Virus record (IMG/VR): IMGVR_UViG_3300046361_000034
Coordinates: 1-64,000 of that record
Length of the DNA: 64,000 nucleotides
From: a virus
Direction: 5' to 3' (one strand)
The translations under genes were made by a program, and so were the position numbers. Below the pieces are notes generated by a model. The model searched no databases. It saw only the letters and a program-made list of their open reading frames with translations, and was not told the origin of the DNA. Below, in pieces: positions 7,096 through 14,138 of the stretch; the stretch's first letter is position 1; each line of letters begins with the position of its first letter.

Positions 7096-7500
7096 TTAAG
7101 TTGTTTCTAGTTGAGTATCTCGTAATTTTTCCATATCATTAAAGATTTGTAATGCTCTAGGAAACTCATGTGTAAGTTCTCTTATACCTTTCCAATATCT
7201 ATACTTAGCTACAATAACATTACCTATTTCAACTTCCTCTCTAAATGTATTAATTATAAAAGGGTTATTAGATGATGTATCTAAAGATTGTTTAGTAATA
7301 GCAAGGTATTTGTTGTAGATGTTATTGTTTACAAGTAGCTCTTCTATTTCTTGTTTAGTAATAGAGTGTGTAATAGTTGTTACTAAATCTATCATAACTA
7401 ATTCATTAGTTTGTTCTAGATTATTAGTAATTTTAAACTGATTATCATTAAGTATATTAATGACAGCTAAAGTGCTAAAGTTATATGATGTGTTATACAT
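7096..7500 (-). CDS. Hypothetical protein (134 aa)
   Basis: A soluble 134-residue protein of mixed structure beginning MYNTSYNFSTLAVINILNDN, with several long polar helices. No known motif. It starts 8 bases from the stop of the upstream gene, consistent with one leftward transcript. Confidence 0.55.
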   Translation of the reverse strand: MYNTSYNFSTLAVINILNDNQFKITNNLEQTNELVMIDLVTTITHSITKQEIEELLVNNNIYNKYLAITKQSLDTSSNNPFIINTFREEVEIGNVIVAKYRYWKGIRELTHEFPRALQIFNDMEKLRDTQLETT

Positions 7501-7508
7501 AGGATTAA

Positions 7509-7826
7509 TTATTGAGTTGTTACAAAGCCAAATTCTTTAAGTTTATCAGAAAATCTATTAGTATCTTTACCATAAGTAAATGCTAAATCTTCTAATAACT
7601 GTTGTCTTAATGCAGGAGTAATAAGAATTCTAGTAGGAGGAGTTAATTCTAGATTAATAGAATGTATTGCATCCCAGTCACTATCAAAATTTCTATCACG
7701 GTATATACCACAATCTACTTCTTTTCCTGCACTAATCCCTTTAGTAATATGTAATATAGGTATATTAGATTTGATTACTAAAAGGGAATAATTAATTTTT
7801 GTTGTTTTATCTTCAATTATTTGCAT
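7509..7826 (-). CDS. Hypothetical protein (105 aa)
   Basis: A 105-residue protein with beta-rich first half (INYSLLVIKSNIPILHIT) and a helical C-terminus (LRQQLLEDLAFTYGKD). No recognised motif. It lies just downstream of a 31-residue membrane peptide gene. Confidence 0.55.
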   Translation of the reverse strand: MQIIEDKTTKINYSLLVIKSNIPILHITKGISAGKEVDCGIYRDRNFDSDWDAIHSINLELTPPTRILITPALRQQLLEDLAFTYGKDTNRFSDKLKEFGFVTTQ

Positions 7827-7836
7827 GATTAGTTAT

Positions 7837-7932
7837 TTAAGATTTTGTTGCATCAATGAATAAGAAAATCATAACCATTATTAAGAATATGATTAATAGT
7901 TTATATGCTAAGGGCATTTTTAGTTTGTCCAT
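7837..7932 (-). CDS. 31-aa single-span membrane peptide
   Basis: A very short leftward frame starts with ATG at 7932-7930 and ends at TAA 7839-7837. It encodes a lysine-containing start (MDKLKMPLAYK) followed by one continuous hydrophobic span (LLIIFLIMVMIFLFI) and a short polar tail. The positive-inside layout of a small membrane peptide and its place in a gap between operon genes support it, but frames of this length can occur by chance. Confidence 0.4.
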   Translation of the reverse strand: MDKLKMPLAYKLLIIFLIMVMIFLFIDATKS

Positions 7933-8022
7933 AATTAGTTTTAGTTGTTTATTTGGTATATATTGCTTTATTTTAATGTCAAGCGATATAAGCCAATGAG
8001 TTAATATGAATGGTTCAATGAG

Positions 8023-8310
8023 TTAACCGAATATGATAGTATGTTTATTAAACTTTAATTCTATTATTTTACCAGTTTCTCTAGCATTATAACATTGTTT
8101 AATAACTTCTTGCATATCTTGTGCAGATATAGCATCATCAACCATAAGAACTAGCATATGAGAATTTAATCCAAATATAAGTTCAGTTTTTAATGTTTTA
8201 TCTGGATTAAGAAGTACAAGTCTATCAGATGATATACCAAAATATTGATTATTAGGTATAGGTTGACCAAATGGATTTGGATTTACTTGGTGTGATGCGG
8301 ATAATTGCAT
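8023..8310 (-). CDS. Hypothetical protein (95 aa)
   Basis: A 95-residue protein with a Pro/Asn-rich start (NPNPFGQPIPNNQ), then a compact alpha/beta part containing HMLVLMVDDAISAQDM. No family is recognised. It is preceded upstream by the C-free block at 8383-8558, which a leftward transcript would read as a G-free leader. Confidence 0.5.
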   Translation of the reverse strand: MQLSASHQVNPNPFGQPIPNNQYFGISSDRLVLLNPDKTLKTELIFGLNSHMLVLMVDDAISAQDMQEVIKQCYNARETGKIIELKFNKHTIIFG

Positions 8311-8676
8311 AGTATGATTGAGTTAAGTTATTGGTTGAGGTACAGTAATAACACGTTGTGTAACGAAGTTAATATTGTAAGCTGTTGGAAATGATTTGGA
8401 TATGGAAAGAGTGTTGATTGATTAAGGGAAGGATTATAGGTATGATTAGGATTAGGAGGATTAGAATGATTAGGATATTAAAGATGAGGAGGATTAGGAT
8501 AAGGATGATTAGGAGATTGATGGGTAGGTAGGAGGAGGAAGATGTATAGATAATATAGCATGAGTAGGTTCATGTTAATCATACTTAATCCAACCCTGCT
8601 TCTGTCAGTTTACACCTCTGCATCTCCCTAGATTACAGTCAGTCATAACTCCAGTCCCATCAACTCCATTATCATC
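8311..8676. other. Gene-free stretch with a C-free, G-rich block
   Basis: No gene is visible in these 366 bases. From 8383 to 8558 the plus strand contains no C at all (176 bases) and is built of loosely repeated units such as GATTAGGA and GGAGGATTAG. The flank at 8586-8670 is in contrast C-rich. The G-runs are mostly two or three bases long, so G-quadruplex or R-loop formation on the plus strand is possible. A similar block in the opposite orientation lies at 10270-10499. Confidence 0.6.
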
Positions 8677-9258
8677 TTACTTTTTATCAATAAGTCCCTC
8701 AATTTCATTATTAATCTGTACTTTCTTTACTCTCTTACGTCGTTCTTCAGATGTAACAATCTTACCACCAGTATTATCTACGGCATCACAATCCGTAACC
8801 TTATCAACATCAGTTGATTTACCAATAGGTTCAAATGCTAAAGGGTATTTATCCTTTAATTCTTCTTCAGATTTAACACCAGTAGGCTTAATAAACGACT
8901 CAGCCCAATCTTTTACAGATGTATCATCTTTAACATCATCCATTGTAACTTCTCTAGTCTTAACTTTAAGTTTATTCATAACTTCTCTAATCATCTTTAA
9001 AGTTTCTTCTACAGATTTTTCTTCCTTATCGGCTTTATATTTCTTATAGATTATATCTATATTAATATAAAGTAAGAATATAAAGAATATAAGTTGAGCT
9101 ACATTAGAATATATTGTAGCAGCTTTGAGTTTATATAACTCAATGGTGGTTACATCAATTGTAAGTGTTTCAGATATATCATATATGCATAATATGATTA
9201 ATAGTGAGTTTACTATTGTAATTAGTATCATAAATACTATAAAGTTTGTTAATTTCAT
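8677..9258 (-). CDS. Membrane protein with long charged cytoplasmic tail
   Basis: I start this protein at the ATG at 9258 (193 residues); a longer frame from 9360 adds an unlikely leader and crosses a hairpin. Two membrane spans are clear, IVFMILITIVNSLLIILCI near the start and IFFIFLLYINIDIIY around residues 60-75. A charged tail follows, with KVKTREVTMDDVKDDTS and a basic ERRKRVKKVQ motif near the end. The tail probably faces the cytoplasm. No family is recognised. It is the second gene of the leftward unit after the divergent promoter region. Confidence 0.6.
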   Translation of the reverse strand: MKLTNFIVFMILITIVNSLLIILCIYDISETLTIDVTTIELYKLKAATIYSNVAQLIFFIFLLYINIDIIYKKYKADKEEKSVEETLKMIREVMNKLKVKTREVTMDDVKDDTSVKDWAESFIKPTGVKSEEELKDKYPLAFEPIGKSTDVDKVTDCDAVDNTGGKIVTSEERRKRVKKVQINNEIEGLIDKK

Positions 9259-9305
9259 GGTTGTTATTATTAAGTGATTTGTTATTAGTTTTAAATGTGA
9301 GTCTA

Positions 9306-9378
9306 TTAAGACAACGGTCTTAAGTGGTGGCTGTACTGCCAATAGTAGTAACATATGCACCTACGTTATGCAGGTGCA
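9306..9378. repeat. Pair of strong hairpins between genes
   Basis: Two perfect stems lie in the 142-base gap between leftward genes: TTAAGAC/GTCTTAA (9306-9312/9317-9323, loop AACG) and TGCACCT/AGGTGCA (9356-9362/9372-9378). Neither is followed by a T-run in the leftward direction, so they are not classical intrinsic terminators. They could protect the abundant upstream message or reduce read-through. Confidence 0.55.
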
Positions 9379-9400
9379 ATATGTCTACTAACTTAATCAA

Positions 9401-10009
9401 TTACTTTTTACTTGTTGCAGTTGCAGGTGCAAATGCCTCAGAAGCCTCAGGTGTTGGAAGAGCTTTAGGATCTTCATCAAGAGGGACTTCACGAACTTGT
9501 GCAACAGGTGCTCCTAATGAAACACCAAATGCTGATGCAAATGCGTTAGCAATTTTACTTGCAACGTTATCCATAAGTTCATCATTTTGTGTTAATGGAA
9601 TAGTTAAGAAGCCCTCAACCCAAACACCGTCTTTAGTTGCTTTAAGAGAACCACCCTCTTTAACTTTACCAAAAGCCTCGTGAGAAGGGTCAACAAGTGC
9701 AGGATGATTACCTGTAACAATATATTCATCTCCAGCTTTAACTGCTTTGATATCTCCAACAAGAGTTTTACCATTACAATACATTAAAGCTTTAATGAAT
9801 TTCTCTTTAGTACCTTGCGATACACCCTCAACTCCTCTACTAAACTCTTTAGCATCGATGTCTAATGCTCTACCAGAATTCTGTAAATCAGTAATTGCTT
9901 GTCTAGGATTACGTACAATACTGTCGTGTCCTGCCACATCAAATACTACAATTGGTTTGTCGATGTTAAAAATTGTTCTAACACCTACGATTTGCAATGT
10001 TGTTTTCAT
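9401..10009 (-). CDS. Promoter-proximal protein of unknown function, possibly ssDNA-binding
   Basis: A 202-residue protein from the ATG at 10009 (another ATG lies four codons upstream at 10021). Its codon use is markedly richer in G and C than its neighbours, with an Ala-rich C-terminal tail (EASEAFAPATATSKK). The body has alternating strands such as TLQIVGVRTIFNI and PIVVFDVAGHD. It is the first gene of the leftward unit, so it is likely made early and in quantity. A single-stranded DNA-binding protein would fit the position and size, but the tail is not the acidic SSB type and I see no decisive motif. Confidence 0.55.
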   Translation of the reverse strand: MKTTLQIVGVRTIFNIDKPIVVFDVAGHDSIVRNPRQAITDLQNSGRALDIDAKEFSRGVEGVSQGTKEKFIKALMYCNGKTLVGDIKAVKAGDEYIVTGNHPALVDPSHEAFGKVKEGGSLKATKDGVWVEGFLTIPLTQNDELMDNVASKIANAFASAFGVSLGAPVAQVREVPLDEDPKALPTPEASEAFAPATATSKK

Positions 10010-10153
10010 AATGAAATACATTTAATTTAATAATACAAAGTTCATACTGTATAGGTCGTGATACAGCTACACGTTAATTATAATGTGGTCAATGACTAAA
10101 ATGAAGTTGAAGTCTATGACTAATGTTAACTTTAAAACTATATTTATCAATAT

Positions 10154-10166
10154 GAGCATTATGCTC
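10154..10166. repeat. Perfect short palindrome
   Basis: GAGCAT and ATGCTC flank a single T, making a 13-base palindrome suitable for binding a dimeric regulator. It lies about 145 bases upstream of the start of the leftward gene at 10009. Confidence 0.45.
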
Positions 10167-10223
10167 TTGACTATTATATGGTATAAACATAGGGGGAAGT
10201 TTCAATCCCGCAAAACTTGGTGG

Positions 10224-10248
10224 GGGTTCATGTAGGGTGGGTTCATGT
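10224..10248. repeat. 10-base direct repeat (iteron-like)
   Basis: GGGTTCATGT occurs at 10224-10233 and again at 10239-10248, a 15-base period, in a patch that is GC-richer than its surroundings. Two copies are too few to call iterons firmly, but a RepL-type initiator is encoded in this genome and could use such repeats. Confidence 0.45.
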
Positions 10249-10269
10249 GTGCGTACTTCATATATAAAG

Positions 10270-10499
10270 TACCCTATACCTCAACATCCTTATCAATTCC
10301 CTCTCATCTATTTCCCTTACCAATAATCACCATCTTCTTCATCATCATCATCTAATCCACAATCTTCATAATCTCCAATATCTCCCTCATAATCTCAATC
10401 CCCATAATCCTCTCCATTTCCAAAATCTCTAATATCATTCCATTACCTAATCTCAAATCCTCACTCAAATCCACCATTTCCATCATCAAAACTCTCCTC
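10270..10499. other. 230-base G-free block
   Basis: The plus strand contains no G from 10270 to 10499 and is built of A, C and T in loosely repeated units (ATCATC, AATCTCC, CATTTCC). The minus strand is therefore C-free and purine-rich. If leftward transcription starts upstream of it, the nascent RNA would be G/A-rich, which favours stable RNA:DNA hybrids. No open frame of interest crosses it. Confidence 0.65.
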
Positions 10500-10576
10500 G
10501 CATATAAGTTTACATAAAGCTATATCAGTTCTACTACCATTATCGTACCTAACATCATTATTATATATAATATACC

Positions 10577-10611
10577 TATCAGTATATTTATTAATATTAT
10601 ATCAGTATATT
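10577..10611. repeat. 12-base direct repeat
   Basis: TATCAGTATATT is present at 10577-10588 and 10600-10611, spaced 23 bases start to start, about two helical turns, in a strongly AT-rich stretch. This could be a pair of regulator sites on the same DNA face or part of a DNA-unwinding element. Confidence 0.45.
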
Positions 10612-10689
10612 CTTACATAAATGCGTGGGTGTGGTAGAGGTTAAAATTAAATATATAATAATATATAATGTAGTAAATACAATGTATGA

Positions 10690-10809
10690 TTGCCTTTAGG
10701 AGAAACTCTTGGTGTTACTTATGTAAATTATTATATAATATATATAGTAATTCAGAATATTATGCTATATTTGTACACCGACTACACCAATAACCACTCC
10801 TAAAGGCAA
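10690..10809. repeat. Long inverted repeat around the rightward promoter region
   Basis: TTGCCTTTAGGAG at 10690-10702 is the exact reverse complement of CTCCTAAAGGCAA at 10797-10809. A second pair inside it, TTGGTGT at 10709-10715 and ACACCAA at 10784-10790, continues the symmetry. The 68-base centre is AT-rich and holds the promoter-like box. The right arm ends 37 bases before the first rightward gene. Confidence 0.65.
10766..10773 (+). promoter_or_regulatory. Candidate Bacteroidota -7 promoter box (TAnnTTTG)
   Basis: TATATTTG matches the TAnnTTTG -7 element of primary-sigma promoters in Bacteroidota and lies about 75 bases upstream of the first rightward gene. No good TTTG -33 element is seen at the usual distance, so it may need an activator, or it may be a chance match in AT-rich DNA. 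It lies between the arms of the inverted repeat. Confidence 0.4.
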
Positions 10810-10846
10810 ATATCCACAAAAACATCAACTTAAATCTACTGATAAT

Positions 10847-11305
10847 ATGCGACATCAAACTCTTATACAAACTACTACAACTATTAATAAAATATTAGTA
10901 CTTATGACTAATCAAGCCTATGCTAATAATCATAAACTTACTTATAAGGTAATTTGGCTTAAAGGAGATCAAGTTATTGCTGATGTAGATAATAAGGCAA
11001 CTAAGAATTATTATAAATTTAGATTTTATCTTATTGATAAGACTAATAGTCCTACTGGTAAAGAAGTTGATTTACTTATTAATTATTATCCTATTAAACA
11101 AGGTATTCAATCTTTAGAACATCTTGAAGAAGCTGCATATAATGAATTTTTGTTTAATGGTGTAATATCTTTAGCAAATATTAGTTATGCTTTACATCTA
11201 AAATCTTTAGAAAAAGAAGCTGTAAAAGCCGAAGATATTAAAATAGATGAAAAGATTGAGCAACTTAAAAAATCTGTTGAAACTCCTAAACTATATGTAC
11301 CATAA
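10847..11305 (+). CDS. Hypothetical protein, first gene of the rightward operon
   Basis: A 152-residue protein with a Thr-rich start (TLIQTTTTINK), an alpha/beta centre containing KVIWLKGDQVIADVD, and a charged C-terminal helix rich in Lys and Glu. A second ATG at 10904 is a possible start. The stop overlaps the ATG of the HU/IHF-like gene (the A of TAA is also the A of ATG). No family is recognised. Being the first gene of the structural block, it may be regulatory or a small virion protein. Confidence 0.6.
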   Translation: MRHQTLIQTTTTINKILVLMTNQAYANNHKLTYKVIWLKGDQVIADVDNKATKNYYKFRFYLIDKTNSPTGKEVDLLINYYPIKQGIQSLEHLEEAAYNEFLFNGVISLANISYALHLKSLEKEAVKAEDIKIDEKIEQLKKSVETPKLYVP

Positions 11306-11742
11306 TGATATTAGATAATACCTTAACAAAAATTATTAATATTGTCATACAAGAAGTTAAAGATAAGTATGATGTAGAATATTCTGTTGAGCAAATCTTT
11401 AATATTGTAAATACTCAAATGGAAGCTACTAAACTTGGATTTGTTAAAGGTATTACTGTACATTGGTCAAGATTTGGTAAATTTGTTTATAGTAAAAGAT
11501 ATGATAGAAAAATGGAAACTATTAGATATTCTAGAGAACTTGAACAGCAAGAACAATCTTTAGAATTATCTGCTCAAGATAGAGAACAACTGTTAAAAGA
11601 ATATATTGTAACAAAAGCTAAAGAGAAAGATAAGTTTCATAAAGAATCTAATAAATGGTATTTTCCTCATACAGATTTAAAAACTGTTATGGCAACTGAT
11701 GATAAAAATAAAATACAAGTAAAGTTTAAATTATTAAATTAA
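11305..11742 (+). CDS. HU/IHF-like DNA-binding protein (putative)
   Basis: A 145-residue protein whose first 70 residues follow the HU/IHF layout: two helices (KIINIVIQEVKDKY, VEQIFNIVNTQMEA), then a short strand entering WSRFGKFVYSKRYDRK, which matches the I-x-x-FG-x-F-x-x-x-x-R turn of the family. The C-terminal half is a charged helix not found in bacterial HU. HU/IHF-type subunits are a known conserved component near the structural genes of crAss-like phages. They bend DNA and may help condense or package the genome. The assignment rests on the FGKF motif and layout and needs a profile search. Confidence 0.5.
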   Translation: MILDNTLTKIINIVIQEVKDKYDVEYSVEQIFNIVNTQMEATKLGFVKGITVHWSRFGKFVYSKRYDRKMETIRYSRELEQQEQSLELSAQDREQLLKEYIVTKAKEKDKFHKESNKWYFPHTDLKTVMATDDKNKIQVKFKLLN

Positions 11743-11748
11743 TTATCT

Positions 11749-12417
11749 ATGGGACTTATTAATACATTATTTTATCTTGAGGCTAATGGTGATTTTGTTG
11801 TAAATAAACCAGAAGCTAAAAAAATTAAAGAGTATGCTATACTATTTAAAAGGGATAAGGAACTTGATGGTTCTAATAGTAGATTAGCTTGTAATGAGAT
11901 GTATATGATATATCTTATACATGATGTTAGAAGTGCTTATTATAATTTAGACTATAATACTAAATTTGAAAAAGCTAAAGAAGATGTTAAGATTCATGAA
12001 CGATGGAAACCTGATGTTGCTTGGTTAGCTGCTTGTGAAAAATATAAAGAAGATTTTCAACTTACTGCTGCTGGTAAAGCTTTCATAACTGCTGAACGTG
12101 CTTACTATTCTATGACTACTGATGTTGCTGAAATGCAGGAAGAAATTATAGAACATAAAGTACTATTAAGTAAGGTACTTAAAAAGGTTAAAAGTTTAGG
12201 TACAAGAAGTGATGATATTACTACTGTAACATTAATTAATGAATCTACTGCACTTATGAGAGAAATTACTAATGTACAGAAAGAAATGTATAATATTATT
12301 AAAACTTTTGAGCAATTAGGAAAAACTGTTAAAGAACTTGCAACTAAGTTTGTTGAAGAAGGTGGTAATCTTAAAATTCCAGTAGGAGGTGGAACTCTTG
12401 GTAATCGAGAGGAATAA
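11749..12417 (+). CDS. Helical hypothetical protein (222 aa)
   Basis: A largely helical 222-residue protein. The C-terminal half (about residues 120-210) is coiled-coil-like, with heptad patterns such as LSKVLKKVKSLG and MYNIIKTFEQLGKTV, and it ends in a Gly-rich tail (PVGGGTLGNREE). Its position between the HU/IHF-like gene and the PD-(D/E)XK nuclease upstream of the terminase matches a conserved but poorly characterised Crassvirales slot. A structural or assembly role is possible. Confidence 0.6.
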   Translation: MGLINTLFYLEANGDFVVNKPEAKKIKEYAILFKRDKELDGSNSRLACNEMYMIYLIHDVRSAYYNLDYNTKFEKAKEDVKIHERWKPDVAWLAACEKYKEDFQLTAAGKAFITAERAYYSMTTDVAEMQEEIIEHKVLLSKVLKKVKSLGTRSDDITTVTLINESTALMREITNVQKEMYNIIKTFEQLGKTVKELATKFVEEGGNLKIPVGGGTLGNREE

Positions 12418-12422
12418 TAAAT

Positions 12423-12707
12423 ATGTTAGTACTATTACCTATAGAAAATATACATCCTTTAACTAATAATAGTTTAGGAAAAAAAGCTGCTTTAGTTAAC
12501 CTATCTGATGCAGGAATATTAAGTATTGATGAAGATACTGAAACAGGTTATGCTACTATTAGATATCATAGTAATGCTGTTGTAAAAACATTTATGTCTT
12601 TTATACAATTGCTTGATATATTAGTACAACAAGGTAGGGTAGAAGTATCTGGTTATGCTATTACTGCTGTACACTCAAAAAATGTTAAATCTTATTTTAA
12701 ATTATAA
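12423..12707 (+). CDS. Hypothetical protein (94 aa)
   Basis: A 94-residue protein with small alpha/beta features and the segment ETGYATIRYHSNAVVKTF. It lies three bases upstream of the nuclease gene. No recognised motif; the location suggests a small partner of the packaging module. Confidence 0.55.
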   Translation: MLVLLPIENIHPLTNNSLGKKAALVNLSDAGILSIDEDTETGYATIRYHSNAVVKTFMSFIQLLDILVQQGRVEVSGYAITAVHSKNVKSYFKL

Positions 12708-12709
12708 TT

Positions 12710-13672
12710 ATGGCTGTACAAGAAATTGATATATTATTTGATGAAGCTCAGCATAAGTATTATGATAGAGATAATAATGTATATACTTCGGTAACTACTC
12801 TTATAGGTAAATATACAGACACATTTGATGGAGAGTATTGGTCTATGTACACTGCTCTTAAAAATCATGGTTATAGAGTTAAACAATCTGATAGTCCTGC
12901 TAAACAAAGATTTATTCTTGTATCTGGACATAAAAATAAATTATCTGATTTATATAAGGATAGTTTATTTAAAGCTTGGGCTGAAGAAGTTGTTGCTGTA
13001 TGGAAAGGTATTAATCTTGAAGCGTGTCTAAGAGGTAATATGACACATAACTTATTAGAAAATAGTATTAATATTAGTAAAGGTGATAATAATGGTAGTA
13101 CTAATAATTATATTAAACCTAATATTGGTAAAAGAACTATTCAAACTATTCACGACTTAGATAAAACTGAATTAAAAACTACCCACCCTATTGTATATAA
13201 TAGATTAGGTGGCTATATTGAAAGAGGTTTTTCTGTATTTGCTGAAAAAAGAGTTTATCTTTCTGACTTTAGTATTGCAGGTATGATTGATGTACCCCTT
13301 ATTAAAGATAAATATTTTGCTATATTAGATTGGAAAACTAATAAAGATGTTATGCATGAAACTACTGGTTATTATAAAAAAATATTAGTAGGTGGTAAAT
13401 GGATTAAATCTGATAAATGGATAGAAACTGATGATAGACTTAAGTATCCATTAGATATGCTTCCTTCATCTAAATTTCATATTTATGCTTTACAGTTATC
13501 TTTATATGCTTATATACTTGAACAATGGGGATATATTTTACTTAATAATGGTTTAGAAATATTACATTTTCCTTTAGGATTAGAACCTAAACTTATTAAA
13601 GTTCCTTATCTTAAACAAGAAGTAGAAATTATGTTACACCATCATAAACAAAATATACTAATAGCATCATGA
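12710..13672 (+). CDS. PD-(D/E)XK nuclease, Cas4/RecB-like
   Basis: A 320-residue protein with the RecB/Cas4-type nuclease signature in order: GNMTH (H113) in the helical entry, IAGMIDVP (D194), ILDWKTNK (D207 and K209, the D-x-K pair), and a Q-L-x-x-Y motif in YALQLSLYAYILEQ. These enzymes cut or trim DNA with two metal ions. PD-(D/E)XK nucleases are conserved in crAss-like phages. Placement immediately before the terminase suggests processing of concatemers or DNA ends for packaging, although a recombination role is equally possible. The stop overlaps the next ATG (ATGA). All catalytic residues are present. Confidence 0.85.
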   Translation: MAVQEIDILFDEAQHKYYDRDNNVYTSVTTLIGKYTDTFDGEYWSMYTALKNHGYRVKQSDSPAKQRFILVSGHKNKLSDLYKDSLFKAWAEEVVAVWKGINLEACLRGNMTHNLLENSINISKGDNNGSTNNYIKPNIGKRTIQTIHDLDKTELKTTHPIVYNRLGGYIERGFSVFAEKRVYLSDFSIAGMIDVPLIKDKYFAILDWKTNKDVMHETTGYYKKILVGGKWIKSDKWIETDDRLKYPLDMLPSSKFHIYALQLSLYAYILEQWGYILLNNGLEILHFPLGLEPKLIKVPYLKQEVEIMLHHHKQNILIAS

Positions 13673-14136
13673 GAAGAGCCTTATTTATAACATTAGATAA
13701 TACTTTAATATCTACTAGAAGTGGACAAAAGTATGCTTTACATAGTGAAGATTGGAAACTTAATCTTCAAGTTGTTGAAGCTATAAGAGAATTTACAGAT
13801 AAAAGTTACCTTATATTTATTATTACAAATCAAGTTCAAATAGAACAAGGTCTTGTTAATGAAAAAACATTTAATAGAAAATTAGATTTAATTACTTCTA
13901 CTTTAGAAAAAGATTTAAAATTAAAGAAAGGGAGTATTACTTGTGAATATTGTACAAATTCTTCTGAGTTTAAATATCTTCCTAATCCTGGAATGATATA
14001 TCAACTTGCATTAGAGTTTGAGTTAAGTGTTAAAGAGTCTTATTTTATTGGTAATTCTGAATTTGATAAAACATTAATGAGATACTCTGGTATTGGTACT
14101 TATATTAATGCATCTGAATTAACTTATTCTGTTTAA
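13669..14136 (+). CDS. HAD-superfamily protein with degenerate catalytic motifs
   Basis: This 155-residue protein follows the HAD phosphatase layout of the polynucleotide 3'-phosphatase/histidinol-phosphatase branch: FITLDNTLI (motif I), IITNQ (motif II, T53), YLPNPGM (the R/K-K-P-x-PGM segment) and YFIGNSEFD (motif IV). Motif I normally reads D-x-D-x-T; here the first Asp, the nucleophile, is Thr (T8), while D10 and T12 remain. The Lys before P-N-P is Leu104, and the first Asp of motif IV is Asn129. It is probably not a working phosphatase and may be a binding or scaffolding version. It overlaps the nuclease gene and lies two bases before the terminase. Confidence 0.75.
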   Translation: MRRALFITLDNTLISTRSGQKYALHSEDWKLNLQVVEAIREFTDKSYLIFIITNQVQIEQGLVNEKTFNRKLDLITSTLEKDLKLKKGSITCEYCTNSSEFKYLPNPGMIYQLALEFELSVKESYFIGNSEFDKTLMRYSGIGTYINASELTYSV

Positions 14137-14138
14137 TT

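Larger units (their letters stand above)
10010..10846. promoter_or_regulatory. Divergent intergenic region, candidate origin/control region
   Basis: The leftward and rightward gene blocks diverge from this stretch of over 800 bases, which holds no convincing gene. In order it contains a perfect palindrome (GAGCATtATGCTC at 10154-10166), a GC-richer patch with a 10-base direct repeat (10224-10248), a 230-base G-free block (10270-10499), a 12-base direct repeat (10577-10611), and a long inverted repeat flanking a promoter-like box (10690-10809). Divergent transcription plus repeats and strand-biased blocks are typical of phage origins and master control regions; that role is an inference. Confidence 0.5.

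Noticed and set aside
8383-8558. CRISPR array or telomere repeat suggested by GATTAGGA-like units
   Set aside because: The units are degenerate and of uneven length, with no repeat-spacer pattern and no terminal location.
9324-9683. Rightward open frame opposite the GC-rich gene
   Set aside because: It is antisense to a convincing leftward gene and arises from the Ala-rich, GC-richer codons of that gene.
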